Shown: piece by piece, positions 34,191 through 46,099 of the stretch
How the letters are laid out: every line of letters begins with the position of its first letter
Numbering within the stretch: the stretch's first letter is position 1
NCBI GenBank assembly: GCA_002007465.1
Contig: LNAC01000032.1
Coordinates: forward strand, 10,777,313-10,841,312
Direction of reading: 5' to 3'
Length of the DNA stretch: 64,000 nucleotides
Source of the DNA: Ailurus styani
Lineage: Eukaryota > Chordata > Mammalia > Carnivora > Ailuridae
The notes under the pieces: generated by a model
Told to the model about the DNA's origin: nothing
What the model saw: the letters and a program-made list of their open reading frames with translations, nothing else
Database searches by the model: none
Made by a program: the position numbers and the translations under genes

Positions 34191-35340
34191 CTTTTGAACT
34201 TTTCTATGCTATAATTTCTAGTATCGTGTATATGATAATAGTAAAATTATTTTAAAAGTAAATTATTTTTTTAGCATCTATAAATATAAAACCATACAAA
34301 ATAATGACGCTGGCTCAGATGTTCTATATTTGAAGGCTTTCACAAGATGTGACTGACTTTTCGGTTTTTGAAAGTAATAAAATCTGTTTTCTTTTGAGTG
34401 ACTAGGTAGGAATACTATTAGGAGAAGAGTGGAGAAGCACCAACTTCAGCATTTACGGTAGAGAGGCATATAGTTTCAAAGATACAATATGTGAATGATG
34501 GATTTTTTTAATAGATTAATTTTCTTCATAAAGTGAACAAAGAAAGAAATATCTAATTATTTTATTAGGTCTCAAATTCTGAATTACTAAATATGAATGT
34601 CAAATTCTGAAATAAAAACAGTGAAGTGTATAAAAATGGAAAAATAAATTCTCTTCCCTTTTGTATACACAAAGAATGTTACTACTGGTTATAGAGTTTA
34701 AAATATTAAATGAATGCAAATGACCAAATTGTATGATGAATCAGAAAGACTATAATATCACAAGGATTAATTAATTGCTAATTAAAATTTTAGATTACCA
34801 GCTTCATGTAGCCTATTAATTTACATCTTCAATGTGTATAAGGAATTACAATATTCAAGAGAGTATTCTGCTTAGAAAACTTATTAATGAAGGATTTCCA
34901 CATAAGCAATTTAAATACTGTTAACATATTTTTATTTTATGTATTATTAATTAAGTACTAATGCATAATCCTATATGCTTGGCTAGATATCTTATATATG
35001 TTATGAAACAACAAAAATTGATGTCTGAATTTGACATCACAGTATAGGTAATAACTCATTCTTAATGGGTTTAAATAATGTATATGGATCCATCCTACTT
35101 TTCTAGAGTTCCATATAATTAACTTTTTTCATTTTTATATCTCATTGGCTTAAAGTCTTTTACTTCTATATCCCAATCCCATTTAAATTTTTTAATGAAT
35201 ATGTCTATCTCTATTTAATGATAGAGCAACATTGATGTACTTTCTTGAAAATTTATTACTTATTATGCCACTTGAATTGATAAATAGAAATGATATACTA
35301 TTTTTACCCCTTCTTTCAATATGCTTTTTGGAATTCACAG
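34191..35340. other. Intronic sequence before exon 4, nothing recognised
   Basis: AT-rich and free of young repeats; no RNA gene or exon is visible until the acceptor at 35340. Confidence 0.45.
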
Positions 35341-35433
35341 ATTGGTGGAATTTCTGATGAACTACCTAACTTGACTAACCGCTATGCTGCTTTCTTGTCA
35401 AGAACACAAAGATCTACTAAACTGTCAGATATG
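35341..35433 (+). CDS. STPG2: STPG2-like internal exon 4 of 4 in window
   Basis: This 93-bp exon encodes 31 residues in phase 0 at both ends, from an acceptor ending TTTTTGGAATTCACAG to an ATG|GTAAGA donor, the strongest donor of the four. The peptide begins IGGISDELPNLTNRYAAFLS and ends STKLSDM. The FLSRTQR piece resembles the 'F-S/G-x-x-x-R' stretch that follows PG turns in this family, but the exon has no PG turn itself. Open reading continues into the intron only as far as 35514. No stop or poly(A) signal follows in a plausible position, so the 3' end of the gene lies beyond recognisable sequence in this window. Confidence 0.85.
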
Positions 35434-35778
35434 GTAAGAAGACTTTTCTATAGCCAAACTTATTTGAAATCTAGAAATCATGGAGGAGACTGTATAACAC
35501 GAACAGTATATTAGGATCTGAGAGAGGTACCTAGTAGGCTGTTGTAACATCTTTGGCTAGCATGATGCTTCCATATTTTTAAAGTTCAACAAAATACTTG
35601 AAGCTAAGCAGAACTGCAGCATTGCTTTGTGAGAGACTATTATATGGAACATCTCCTGTAGGGTTAGAGAACATTTGTTTTTAGGGCATTTAGAAAATCA
35701 TAATCATTTTGGATATGAAGTGAAAGTTTTACTTTAGGTTCAACTCAGTTTATTCATAAGTATAAATTTTTTCTTTTC

Positions 35779-35983
35779 TTTTTTCTTTCTTTTTTTTAAA
35801 GATTTTATTTATTGGTGAGAGAGGGGGAGAGAGCACAAGCTGGCAGAGTGGCAGGCAGAGGCAGAGAGAGAAGCAGGCTTCCTGCTGAGCAAGGAGCCTG
35901 ATGTGGGACTCGATCCCAGGACCCTGGGACCATGACCTGAGCCAAAGGCAGCCGCTTAACCGACTGAGCCACCCATGCATCCC
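35779..35983 (-). mobile_element. CAN-SINE, older subfamily, minus strand
   Basis: 'aaagattttatttattggt', 'gagagcacaagctggcag', 'cctgctgagcaaggagcc', 'gatgtgggactcgatccc', 'ctgagccacccatgcatccc'. The duplication taaattttttcttttc is at 35763-35778 (first base a slight variant) and 35984-35999. It forms an inverted pair with the SINE at 36294. Confidence 0.93.
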
Positions 35984-36293
35984 TAAATTTTTTCTTTTCA
36001 ATTTGAATCTGTCTTGCAACCTAAGACTCTCCATTGAGTGCTTTTCTTTAATCCATGTTAATCTGTATTTTAAACTATTGATATGAATTTTTCTAACTAA
36101 ATTTCCATTCTTTATAAATACCTAATACTGAATAAGTTGAAATAAGCAAAGCAGATGAAATTTAAAAGTGAATACTTATTCATTCTGAATAAATTTACTA
36201 AAAGATCAACTTGAAACTTATACGTTAAAAAGTTAGACTTCCATGTACAGGTATTGTTAAAATGAATTTTTATAGAAATTGGGCTGAAATTAT

Positions 36294-36495
36294 GGGCGCC
36301 TGGGTGGCTCAGTGGGTTAAAGCCTCTGCCTTCGGCTCAGGTCATGATCTCAGGGTCCTGGGATCGAGGCCTGCATCGGGCTCCCTGCTCAGCGGGGAGC
36401 CTGCTTCCTCCTCTCTCTCTGTCTGCCTCTCTGCCTACTTGTGATCTGATCTCTCTCTCTCTGTCAAATAAATAAATAAAATCTTTAAAAAAAAA
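36294..36495 (+). mobile_element. CAN-SINE, full length, young mustelid type, plus strand
   Basis: This copy is close to the mustelid consensus: 'gggcgcctgggtggctcagt', 'gggttaaagcctctgcctt', 'cggctcaggtcatgatctc', 'gctcagcggggagcctgc', 'ctgcctacttgtgatctg', 'aaataaataaaatcttt'. No clear target duplication was found. It is the best single marker of the host lineage in this window. Confidence 0.96.
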
Positions 36496-39400
36496 GAATA
36501 AAATTGTAGTAAGATATTACTAATAACATATCAAAACAGGCTCATCAACCAGATTTTAAAGTGTAGTCATCAACTTGAGAAGTAGCATTGCTTGCTGAAA
36601 TAAAATTCTAATAGGTGCACAATGCCAACAGTTGTTTTATAATATTTTCAGTGGTGAAGTAACTGGTATAAAATGAGGAAGAACTAGTTTAAAGAAAGGA
36701 TAAATGCAGTGTTAGTTAAATTAATATAGCTGTGCATGTCTTAAGAAATCATAGGAATTAATTTGGTGAGAGCCATCTGAAATGGTCTTATTTTTTCCAA
36801 GATAATCAGTTTATTGAATCTTATTTTTTTTTAAGACATTGGTTGATGGGGTCAGATTAGCATCAGGTTCTATGATTTTTTTTGTAGCTGTAAGTTCAAA
36901 GATAGTTAAAATCATCCAGCAGTGTTCTTGACTTGTAAGAGATTCTCATAATTGTTAAATAACTGTGTTTTTTAAAAAAATGCATTGTTTTAATAGATCA
37001 TTTCTTTATATTGAGGAATTTTATGGTTGTATTTCTCAAGTGAGTCATTGTACAGATTAGGATCCACTGTGAAGTATGTCAGAAGTAATTTATTACTAAC
37101 ATAAAGATTTTAAACAAAAGAATATTTAGTGGAGTCATAGTTATTTCTGTCATAACATTATAGCTACTAGGAAAAAAATGCAAATCTCTGAAGGTGCCCA
37201 TAGGAATGCCTATGTATGTGCTAAATGTTTGTAGTGAAACACGATGGTGGTGTGCCCTAAAGAAAGATGAGTTACTTTACCAATTGCTTTTACTTAATAT
37301 ACATTTTTCTCTTTTAACCTGGTCTCTCACTGGATCTGGAAACTCCTTTTTTTTAGTATTACTGGTTTTTTGACATGAAACACTTGCAATTTAAAGTATT
37401 GGGTGGGACTTTGCTTACCCAAGAAGCAAAATAGTTTTAATCACATAGAATACTTTGGTTTTAGAAACTCTTCTGCACATCAGATACTCTTCAAACATGT
37501 AGGTGTATAATATATACCTCATGAAAAATACAAATTATTAATTCCAGATCAAAATTGATCTCTAACTTACGAAATAATGGAATTAACTTTATAATTTTCA
37601 TGTAAAATAAAATATTAGAAAATTTACCTCGTACATTTTAAAGGGTATATAGTTTGATTTTCAACATTTTATATGTTTCACATAAAAATATTTAAAAACT
37701 CAGGCTTCTGGTTTCATATGAAAGACTTATACATACATCTCTCTTCCTTTTACATGGTCCCAATGAAATAGGTTTTTTTTTTTAAACTACAACATAACAT
37801 TAGTTTAATATCAAAAGACAAAGAGATTGAAAATATGATAAATCAAGGCTAGAAACTAGCCAAACATCTGTTTCTTAGGCATTCTAGGAATGGAATGCTA
37901 AGATAGTAGTTAGGAGTATTGGATATAAAAAATGGTAAATTATCCTGAACTGAGTGAAGACAGAAGTCTTCAGTTAGAAGAACTCAACAAAATACCAAGA
38001 AGGGTGAATTTTAAAAGATAAACATCCCTTTCACATTGTTTTGCATTTTCAGAAGACTAGAATTGAAGCTTCCACAGAGAAAAGCAGCTGGGTCACCTAC
38101 AGAGGAATGAGAAGCATACTGATATCTAACACTTTCCCAGCAGCATTAGCAACATTTCAGAACTAGGTGATGATGGAATAACACTTCCTTGAATTTCCAA
38201 GAGGAAATAAATTTGGATATAGAATTCTGCCTTTATCCAATATAAATCCAATTAAATGAATCAAGAGAATAATTTTCTGGCACATAAGAGCTCAGAAAAT
38301 TTAGTACTTCTACATTTCCATGTATAAAGATGCTCCAGGAAAATATAAAAAGGGAAATGAGAGACGGATGATATACCCCTAGAGAAGAACAGAAACTGAG
38401 CATTTCCTGGATGAAGTAAAATGAAAACAATAAAGAAGGCATTTTTAGCTTATTTGTGGGTCATTCTTGAGGAGTCGTGGATTTGGTGGCAGGATTTCAT
38501 TTACTTCTCTATGTATTTGGCCACACGGTTTGGTTTGATAGGGCATAACCATGATATTTGAATTTATGTTTTAATACTGAGTGGTTTTAGATCGATCTAT
38601 ACAAATTGCAGAGGACTTAGTTATAAAAATATAAATATTAGAAAATTTAATATCAATGAAACAATAAAAGCAAGAAGTGAAAGGTTGGGATGCCATAAAA
38701 TGTGCAGTATAAGTCATTATATTAAGTTTGTAATGGTAAATACAAAGAAAAAGCCCTCTAAGAAACCTAGTTATTATTAAATTATTTCTCGGAATGGAAT
38801 TAGAGAGAGGTCAAAGAGGACAATTTTGCGTTCATTTTGGACTCATATATGATTTGATTTTTACTTATACTGTGAACATATTATTTTAAAATAAAAATAA
38901 AAATAGTACTCATGAGTTAATGATGAGTATGTATTTGCAATGGCATGATCTACTGGTACCTGGACTGACCCATTCTCTGCAAACAACCAAAATTCTAGAT
39001 AAAATAGAAACAAATATATTCAACTAAAATTCTAGATAAAATAGAAACAAATATATTTGTGAGTGCTTCCAAGAATTAGGAAGAAATTAGGAGTACACAG
39101 GCTAAAGGCTAAATTAAGGAGGGACCCAGAGTGGCAAGTAGAGCACTGAAGTTCACTTTTACCCTGAGGAACTTTGCCAAACCAGATGACACTGAATTTT
39201 AATTTTTATAGCTTCCACAACCTCCAGGGAATGAAACAAAGCCTCAGACTCTCTCACAGTGGGTAGTCTCAAAGAAGATTCATTAATACAGTTAAAACTC
39301 CAAAGGGCAAGCTGTGCAGGTTAAAAGTGAAATGCAAATAAATCTAACTTTCTTACCCACCAGAGGATTTGAGAGAAATTATTGGTGTTGGACACTTTGG

Positions 39401-39519
39401 TTTTGAATGTATATTAGGGGAATCACTCCTGAGAATCTGTTACATTTTATATTCATTTAATGATGTGAATTGTTAAAAATCACAAAACATCTGTCATAGA
39501 TATTAACAAAATTAATTTT
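36496..39519. other. Non-coding sequence, no element recognised
   Basis: This 3 kb stretch has no young repeat except a 37-bp tandem duplication at 38984-39057. No exon of PG-rich type is visible. Confidence 0.4.
38984..39057 (+). repeat. 37-bp tandem duplication
   Basis: Unit 38984-39020 and unit 39021-39057 differ by one base near the start (caacc versus caact). They share 'aaaattctagataaaatag' and 'aaacaaatatatt'. No transposon explains them. Confidence 0.95.
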
Positions 39520-39975
39520 ATTAATAAATATAAGAGCTAATGCTTATATGGTGCTTATTCTGTACCAGGCACCATTCCAAATGCTTAGTAACTCATCTGA
39601 ATATTACAATTATGGTCATTTTTAAGAATGAGGAAACTGGGAACACCTGGGTGGCTCAGTTGGTTAAGTGGTCAACTCTTTCTTTTGCCTGGGGTCATGA
39701 TTTCAGGATCCAGGGATGGAACCCCATGATGGGGCTCTGCACTCAGCAGGGAGTCTGCTTGAGGATTATCCCTCTGCCTCTCTCTCTGCCCCTTCCTCCC
39801 CTTGTGTGCATGATTTCTGTATCTCTCTCTCCTAAATAAATAAATAGATAGATAGATAGATAAATCTTTAAAAAAGGAGGAAACCAAGGTACAGAATTTA
39901 AAGTTTAAATGATAGAGTCAGAATTCAAACTGAAGCAATCTAGTAACTGAGTTTACTCTTTTTGTGCTATTCTCC
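39520..39975 (-). repeat. MIR SINE split by a CAN-SINE
   Basis: The order 'tattctgtaccaggcacca', 'aatgcttagtaactcatc', 'aagaatgaggaaact', then after the SINE 'aaaccaaggtacagaat' and 'gtcagaattcaaactgaa' is the reverse complement of MIR. Confidence 0.8.
39638..39876 (+). mobile_element. CAN-SINE, older subfamily, plus strand, with AGAT tail
   Basis: 'aacacctgggtggctcagt', 'gggctctgcactcagcagg', 'aaataaataaatagatag' and five GATA units before 'aaatctttaaaaaagg'. The duplication gaggaaac is at 39630-39637 and 39877-39884, inside a MIR. Confidence 0.93.
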
Positions 39976-40534
39976 TCTGGCCTGAAGAATTAGGCTTTCA
40001 AGAAATAAATATGACAGTATAATAAATGATTTTTATGGTTTAAAACAAAAGAGATAAGACTGTGAGGATCTCAGACATTATTGTAAGGACTAGAACCTTT
40101 TTAAAATGCAATTTCTGTTTAGCAGAAACTGATAGAAGATTCAGCATTATGAACAATACTGAATTTAATAATGTTCCTCTAGTTGCTGAGAGACTAAAAA
40201 TTAATGACTATCAATTAAGTGGGAAAGTTACTGGAAGAATTTGATATACTTTCTTAGGCCACTTCCTGTCTCAGAAAGGGGCATCATTTGCTTAATTACA
40301 GTTGGCATTAAAAAAAACACAAAAAATTAGAAGAACATTTTCTAAAAATTAAGAAATGATTTGAATTAGGCTTATTTGTTGAATAGTTTGCACTACAACA
40401 TTTATTACTTGATAAACAGGCTTATAATATGGAGTTGAGAATGAAGGGAATTTTAAAAATAAATATTGATATATTTATATTTTAATTTATATTAATTTGA
40501 GTTATTAAATATTTTGAATATCATCCCCGAATAG

Positions 40535-41500
40535 GTTAAAGTTTAAGAGCAAAAGCTTTGGAATTAGAGAAATGTTGTTTTTTTCTTCTTTTTCCCCCAA
40601 GTTTTTATTTAAATTCCAGCTAGTTAATATACAGTAGTACAATATTAGTTTCAAGCATAGAAGTTAGTGATTTAATACTTACATACAATATCTGGTGCTG
40701 ATCACAAGGACCCTCCTTAATCCCTACCATTTGTTTAACCTGTTTTTACCCCCTCTTCCACCTCCCCTCCAGTAACCGTCAGTTTGTTCTCTATAGTTAA
40801 GAGTCTGTTTCTTGGTTTGCCTCTTTCTTTTCCATGTTCATTTGTTTTGTTTCTTAAGTTCTACATATGAGTGAAATCATATAGTATTTGTCTTTCTCTG
40901 ACTGACTTATTTCACGTAACATAATACTCTCTAGCTCCATCCACGTTGATGAAAATGGCAAGATTTCATTCTTTTTGATGACTGAGTAATAATTCCCTTG
41001 TATATAAATACTACATCTTTATTCATAGATCAGTCGATGGACATTTGGGCTCTTTTCATAATTTGGCTCTTGTTGATAATGCTGCTATGAACAACAGGGT
41101 GCATGTACCCCTTTGAATTAGTATTTTTGTCATCTTTGAGTAAATATCTAGTAGTGCAATTGCTGGATTATAGGGTAGTTCTGTTTTTAACCTTTTGAGG
41201 AAACTCCATACTGTTTTCCAGAGTGACTGCACCAGGTTGCATTCCCACCAACAGTGTAAGAGGGTTCCCCTTTCTCCACGTCCTTACTAACACCTGTTGT
41301 TTCTTGTGTTGTTGATTTTAGCCATTCTCATTGTAGTTTTGTAGATAAATGTTTTTTTGATTTCTGCTCCACCTCCTAGATGCCTGAGCTTAGGCAACTT
41401 CTTTAAGTCTGTTTCCTCAAATATTAGAATGGTAAATTAAATATGGATAACCTGATAGGATCATGGTAAGAATTAAGTGTATTGTTGGTTATAATGCTTA
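40535..41500 (+). repeat. MIR SINE split by a LINE-1 3' end
   Basis: Left half: 'agagcaaaagctttggaatt'. Right half after the L1: 'gagcttaggcaacttcttt', 'gtctgtttcctcaaatatt', 'gatcatggtaagaattaag'. Together they follow MIR order. Confidence 0.65.
40590..41345 (-). mobile_element. LINE-1 3' end, 5'-truncated, minus strand
   Basis: Antisense L1 3' UTR and ORF2 tail: 'tttatttaaattccagct', 'gaccctccttaatccct', 'tgagtgaaatcatatagt', 'gctccatccacgttgatg', 'gtagtgcaattgctggat', 'tcccaccaacagtgtaag'. It stops within ORF2 and continues into MIR sequence. Flanks share an 'aaatgttgttttttt'/'aaatgttttttt' near-duplication. Confidence 0.9.
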
Positions 41501-42490
41501 TTTCATTTTTTAGTAAGCTATGAGTAAGTTAGCTACAAAAATTGTAAATGGCAGGGTTATGGTTCAAAGCTAAGTCAGTTCCATTCCAAAGCCTGTACTC
41601 TCTTTTCATCATTCCTTAATATTAGTGAAGAGCATGTGTTGAAATATGGTAATGTCTTTTTCTTTTTAACACTTTTTTGTAAGTGACATTTACCTTCTTC
41701 AACCAGAGGCACCCACTGTCTTGCATGGTATTGCTATGTCAGGAATGCAAAGACACAGAAAAAATAAATATTCAATTTTTGGCTTGGGAAACATTTCTTG
41801 AAGCTCATTTCAGAGATAATAATTGTGGGGTCCATGGCTTTATAATAGAGCTTTGTAAAGAGTGAAAAGTGTTTTCTAATTTCAATTTTCTTTTAAATAT
41901 TCTAGAAGTAGAGGTTGCCTAAGAGATCCATCTTCTGTATTAAGTAGCTATTTCTGAATGATAAACTCAAAACTCAGTAGCGTCAAACAAAAAATATTTA
42001 TTACTTGCAGGTTTGCAGTTCAGCTAGAGAAGCTTACCTCAGGCAGCATGTTTGCTTGGGAAAGTCTGCCTTATGCTGCCATTTGGCTGAGGTGGCTCTT
42101 GGAATCAGCAGGATAGCTGGGGCATGTTCTCCTCATGGTGATGGCTGAAATACAAGGATCTTACTAAAGGAAAGAGAATAGGAAAATTGCAAAATAAGGG
42201 AATTTACCTGCTACACTGAAAGAGAGAACCTCTCCTGGATGGGAAGGTTATAGAGAAAGATAGCAGAGCAAGGGAATTGATAATTTGAGTGTGACGCTTG
42301 TGTCATGCTCTCCCACATTGCGAGTGAACTCTGGTAAGATTGGGGACTGGGTAGTAGTGGTGGATAAATGGAGACTGAAGTTAAGAAATCCCAGAGATGA
42401 TAAAGTATGAGTTCCACTTAATACCTGAGAGCCTGGGAGGGTGCTAGAGTAACACTGTCCTTTCCCCATTCTGGCTGGCCACTGCACATA
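41500..42490. repeat. Possible old LTR/dispersed repeat, unassigned
   Basis: From about 41935 the sequence ('agtagctatttctgaatg', 'caaaaaatatttattactt') resembles the start of several MaLR or DNA-transposon-derived repeats, and a degenerate body continues to about 42480. I cannot name the family. Confidence 0.3.
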
Positions 42491-42504
42491 GGAAGTTACA
42501 ATGG

Positions 42505-42689
42505 TTGGGGCACCTGGGTGGCTCAGTTAAGTGCCTTTGGCTCAGGTCATGATCTCGGGGTCCTGGGATGGAGTCCTATGTCAGGCTCTCTGCTCAGTGG
42601 GGAGTTTGCCTCTCCTTCTCTCTCTGCTCCTCCCCCACCCCATGCTCTTTCTCTCTCTCAAATAAATAAAATCTTAAAAAGAGAGAGAG
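42505..42689 (+). mobile_element. CAN-SINE, older subfamily, plus strand, shortened head
   Basis: 'ggggcacctgggtggctcag' is followed directly by 'ttaagtgcctttggctcag', so a few bases of the tRNA-like part are missing. Then 'tcatgatctcggggtcctg', 'gctctctgctcagtgggg' and 'aaataaataaaatctt'. A degenerate duplication, aagttacaatg/aagttataata, lies at about 42493 and 42690. Confidence 0.92.
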
Positions 42690-42699
42690 AAAGTTATAA

Positions 42700-45259
42700 T
42701 AGTATATTTAGGCAGAGAGGGCCTAGATCAGTCAGGGTCTAGCCAAGACATAGAACCGCACTAGTTATTCTGAGACAGACAATATAAGGAATCACGTATA
42801 TTAGAAAACTGAAAAGGCAAAGAGGGAACACTAAAGTATCTTGGATATAGTAACACAGGTAAATCGTGCCACCATTTTTAGGCCTTGGGGAATAAAGGGA
42901 ATAGGTGGAATTATTGAAACTTGTAAGATTGGCGAGATGTTTTGTTGCTGGGATTCAGCCCTCTGAAGAGGAGGCATAGCTCAGCTGGTGCTAGTGTCTC
43001 AAGAGCTCAAAAGAAAGATCAGACTCTTGGGACCCTGAAGATAGTAAAAATATATTAGAAATGGGTTTCAGCTGAACTGTTTCACAAGAATCAAAGTTAT
43101 TCTGAACAAAAACTATATTACCCTCAATCTTTTTTATAATTTCTCACTAGAATATATATAGAAAGCACTTTGATTTTTGCATAGGTTTTAGGGTTTGTTT
43201 TGTTGGTTGGTTAGTTTGCTTGTTGGCGTCTTATCATTCACCTAACCATTGGTGAAGGAGAGCACATTAAAATGAATTTTCTGACTGTAGGCCCATTAAT
43301 GCAAGTGAAGGATTTTAGGCAAATGATTTCTGACACACTGGAGAGTGAGTTGGTCACAGTGCACTTAGATACTTTGTGTATTTCTGTTATATTGTAAACT
43401 TTATATACATTTTCATATAATTGTCTAACTTCATTAGTTCAGAAAATGGGTTTGATATGCAAGCAGCAAGAACAGGTGCTATTGGATGCCATCTTCATCA
43501 GAGCAGATAAAGAATAGTGAAGGCAACTTTTGAGCCGGATACATTGGGATAAGCCAGATTCTAGTAGCCTGCATTTTGATTGGGTGCAATTGCCTGTCAG
43601 TACTTATACAGATTGTCAGAAGAATGCTATTCTACAGTTTTATCTATTTTTGATTATCCTCCATAAGTCTCAGAAGTAAATAATAACTTCATGAAGAAAT
43701 GATTTTATCCTTATTCTTTGGTTGCTAAAAAAGTTTGCACTTTCATGTGCTTTGAGAATGAAATCTGTCCTAACTTTGAAGGTGTCATGTTTATCTAAAA
43801 TAAACAACAGCAAAATGACTCATATTCTAGATAACCTCTGAGGTTTAAATTTTACTATATTTATGGCATCATCCCAATCTGATTCCTACATTTTCTACCA
43901 ACCAGTCATTATGTTGTAGCTTATGTGGTGATAAAAAAAGAGAAAGTATGTTACAAGTGATATGGAAATGATTAGTCTAAACTATAACTCCATCATTTAA
44001 GTCCTTGAAGCCAACATAACTACATGTGCAATCCTACATATGGTATAAAAATGATAGCATTAATACCATTAAAACCTCTTTGTAATAAATGCATGAATAA
44101 TGATACATGACATTTAGAAATCAACTTAAAATGTCTAATTATCTTACTTAGGACACATATATTCGTGAGGAGTAAACCTTGTTTCAGTGTATTCAAACGT
44201 TTGAGAATTCATATGTTTTTTCAAAATTACGTCCACTGATGAAGAGGAGGTACACTGGATTCATTTGCAGAAATCTTACTGACACAGATAACACACATCT
44301 TTTGACCAATTCACAACACTAAACTTTTGAGTACCTGGTCATCATTATATACAAAAATATGTACTAATGGTCCTTATGTTGGCATTTTTACAGATGAACA
44401 ATAGTCCCATTGTGTTATTACAAATGTCTAAGGGAAAAATTTATGTCCATCACATAAATTTAAAATGTAACATTATTTAAGTAACATAAATTTAAGTAAC
44501 ATTAAACACATAAATTTAAGTAACATTATATTAGTATCATCCTCACAAGTACATAGGGAACAAATATGGAAAACTCTGTGAGTTTCATGTAAGTTAAAAT
44601 GACATTGATAGAAAAATATAAAAAGAGGGGGAAGGAAAAAGGCCTGAGATATGAGGAGTATAAAGAAGAAAGATAATGGGAAGAAGTACTTATGCTGTAA
44701 AGTTTGAGGGAGTACAGAGTGACATAAGGAAAACTAAAGTGGGAGCATGTTGGAAAAGTTGTAGCTACATAGATTCATTTGCTACCATGGGAAGGAATTG
44801 CTGCTTTCAAGTTAAGAAGCAGATACATAAGAAGAAATCCCTTCATTCACCAGTATTTCCAATACCCTCTATTACCTCCTTTTGGCTGAACCCAACAGAG
44901 AGCCATCTGAAAAATACAGTTTGAAGATTCCCAGGTTTGGAGCTAGGACAATAAATAGCTGAAAATCTGGTACATTTGACTCCCTTGATCACTTAGTAAC
45001 CATATGCATCTTTTTCCTCATATGTGAATTTTCACATGGTATTCCAAACAACTCCATGTTTCTGCTTAATGTGATACAACTATCTTTTGTATAACAAAAG
45101 TTTTTTCACTCTCCCAAATGAGGAAATACAAGTTTCCAACAGTGATTATCTTCATCTCTGGCCAAATTTAGTCATAGCCTATCTAAATATTTTGCCAACT
45201 AAATAATTGTTATAAATTGTTAGTGTATAGTTTTTAATTGCTATCTAAATACTGAATTG
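42700..45259. other. Non-coding sequence, no element recognised
   Basis: A 2.5 kb stretch with no confident repeat. It includes a small AT-rich tandem array at about 44448-44527 built from 'acataaatttaagtaacatt'. A + strand open frame at 44676-44924 shows no domain. The absence of repeats may indicate conserved non-coding sequence, which would need alignment to show. Confidence 0.4.
44448..44527 (+). repeat. Short AT-rich imperfect tandem array
   Basis: The unit 'cataaatttaagtaacat' recurs about four times with small gaps. It appears local, with no transposon around it. Confidence 0.8.
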
Positions 45260-45276
45260 TACTTTGTTAATTTCTT

Positions 45277-45495
45277 TTTAAAACATTTATTTATTTGAGA
45301 GAGAGAGAGCATGCTCATGAATGGGGAGGAAGGAGAAGTGGCAGTGGTTAGGGAGAGGGAGACAAGGAGAGAATCTCTGGCAGACTCCCTGCTGAGTATG
45401 GAGTCCAATGCGGGCTAGCTCTCACAATCCTGAGATCATGACTTGAGCTGAAATCAAGACTCAGTAGCTTAACTGACTGAGCCACCCAGGTGTCC
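45277..45495 (-). mobile_element. CAN-SINE, older subfamily, minus strand
   Basis: 'aaaacatttatttatttgag', 'actccctgctgagtatgg', 'cctgagatcatgacttgag', 'ctgagccacccaggtgtcc'. The duplication tactttgttaatttctt (one mismatch in the second copy) is at 45260-45276 and 45496-45512. Confidence 0.93.
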
Positions 45496-46099
45496 TACTT
45501 TGTTAACTTCTTATACAATTTTTAGAAAATAAGAAGAAGGAGAAGGAGAAGAGGGAAGATGAAAATAGTTAACACACACACACATACACACAGAAAGAAG
45601 GAAATTTATATGAATAGCTGCTACAGCCCTTATTTCTTAACCAGTCCAAGACTGTAGATGATATTTCTGACTTCTTTCTTCTGCCACCCTCTCCATGTTT
45701 CCTTTGCCCTCAATCAGGGTGTCAGTTGTTGATGGTTCTTTACCTAATGAAAGACCAAATCTTCATTTTTGAAGGATGAATACTTAATGATTCCTCCTTT
45801 TTTGGTTGATGTGATTTTCTAACAATCTTCTCTTGGAGATAGAAATATTAAGAGGAATCTCAAAGAATGCCCCGATAAAGTTTTTCCTGCCTTTACTATG
45901 TATCAGCAATTCAGATTTCACTTGTTAATTGTGGCACATGTCAGTAGAGTGACTTCTGCTTTGTTTCAGCAGCGTCGGTAGCCCAAAATGCTAGTTGACA
46001 CTCAACTTTCAATTCTGTAGAATCAGAGTTGTGTCTTTAAGTGGAAGGATTGCTCTCTTGGGAATCAATACTTATAAATAGTAGAGCTCAAAGTTATGG

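Noticed and set aside
36294..36370. tRNA-like heads of the SINEs as tRNA genes
   Set aside because: They are tRNA-derived but embedded in SINE bodies with target duplications and A-tails and lack a proper cloverleaf 3' half, so they are not functional tRNA genes.
40062..40244. Possible STPG2-like exon (peptide with FSIMNNTEFNNVPLVAERL)
   Set aside because: There is an AG in a plausible place but the 3' side reads GGGAAAGTTACT, a poor donor, and no PG turn or FG-R pattern is present. I could not support it as an exon.
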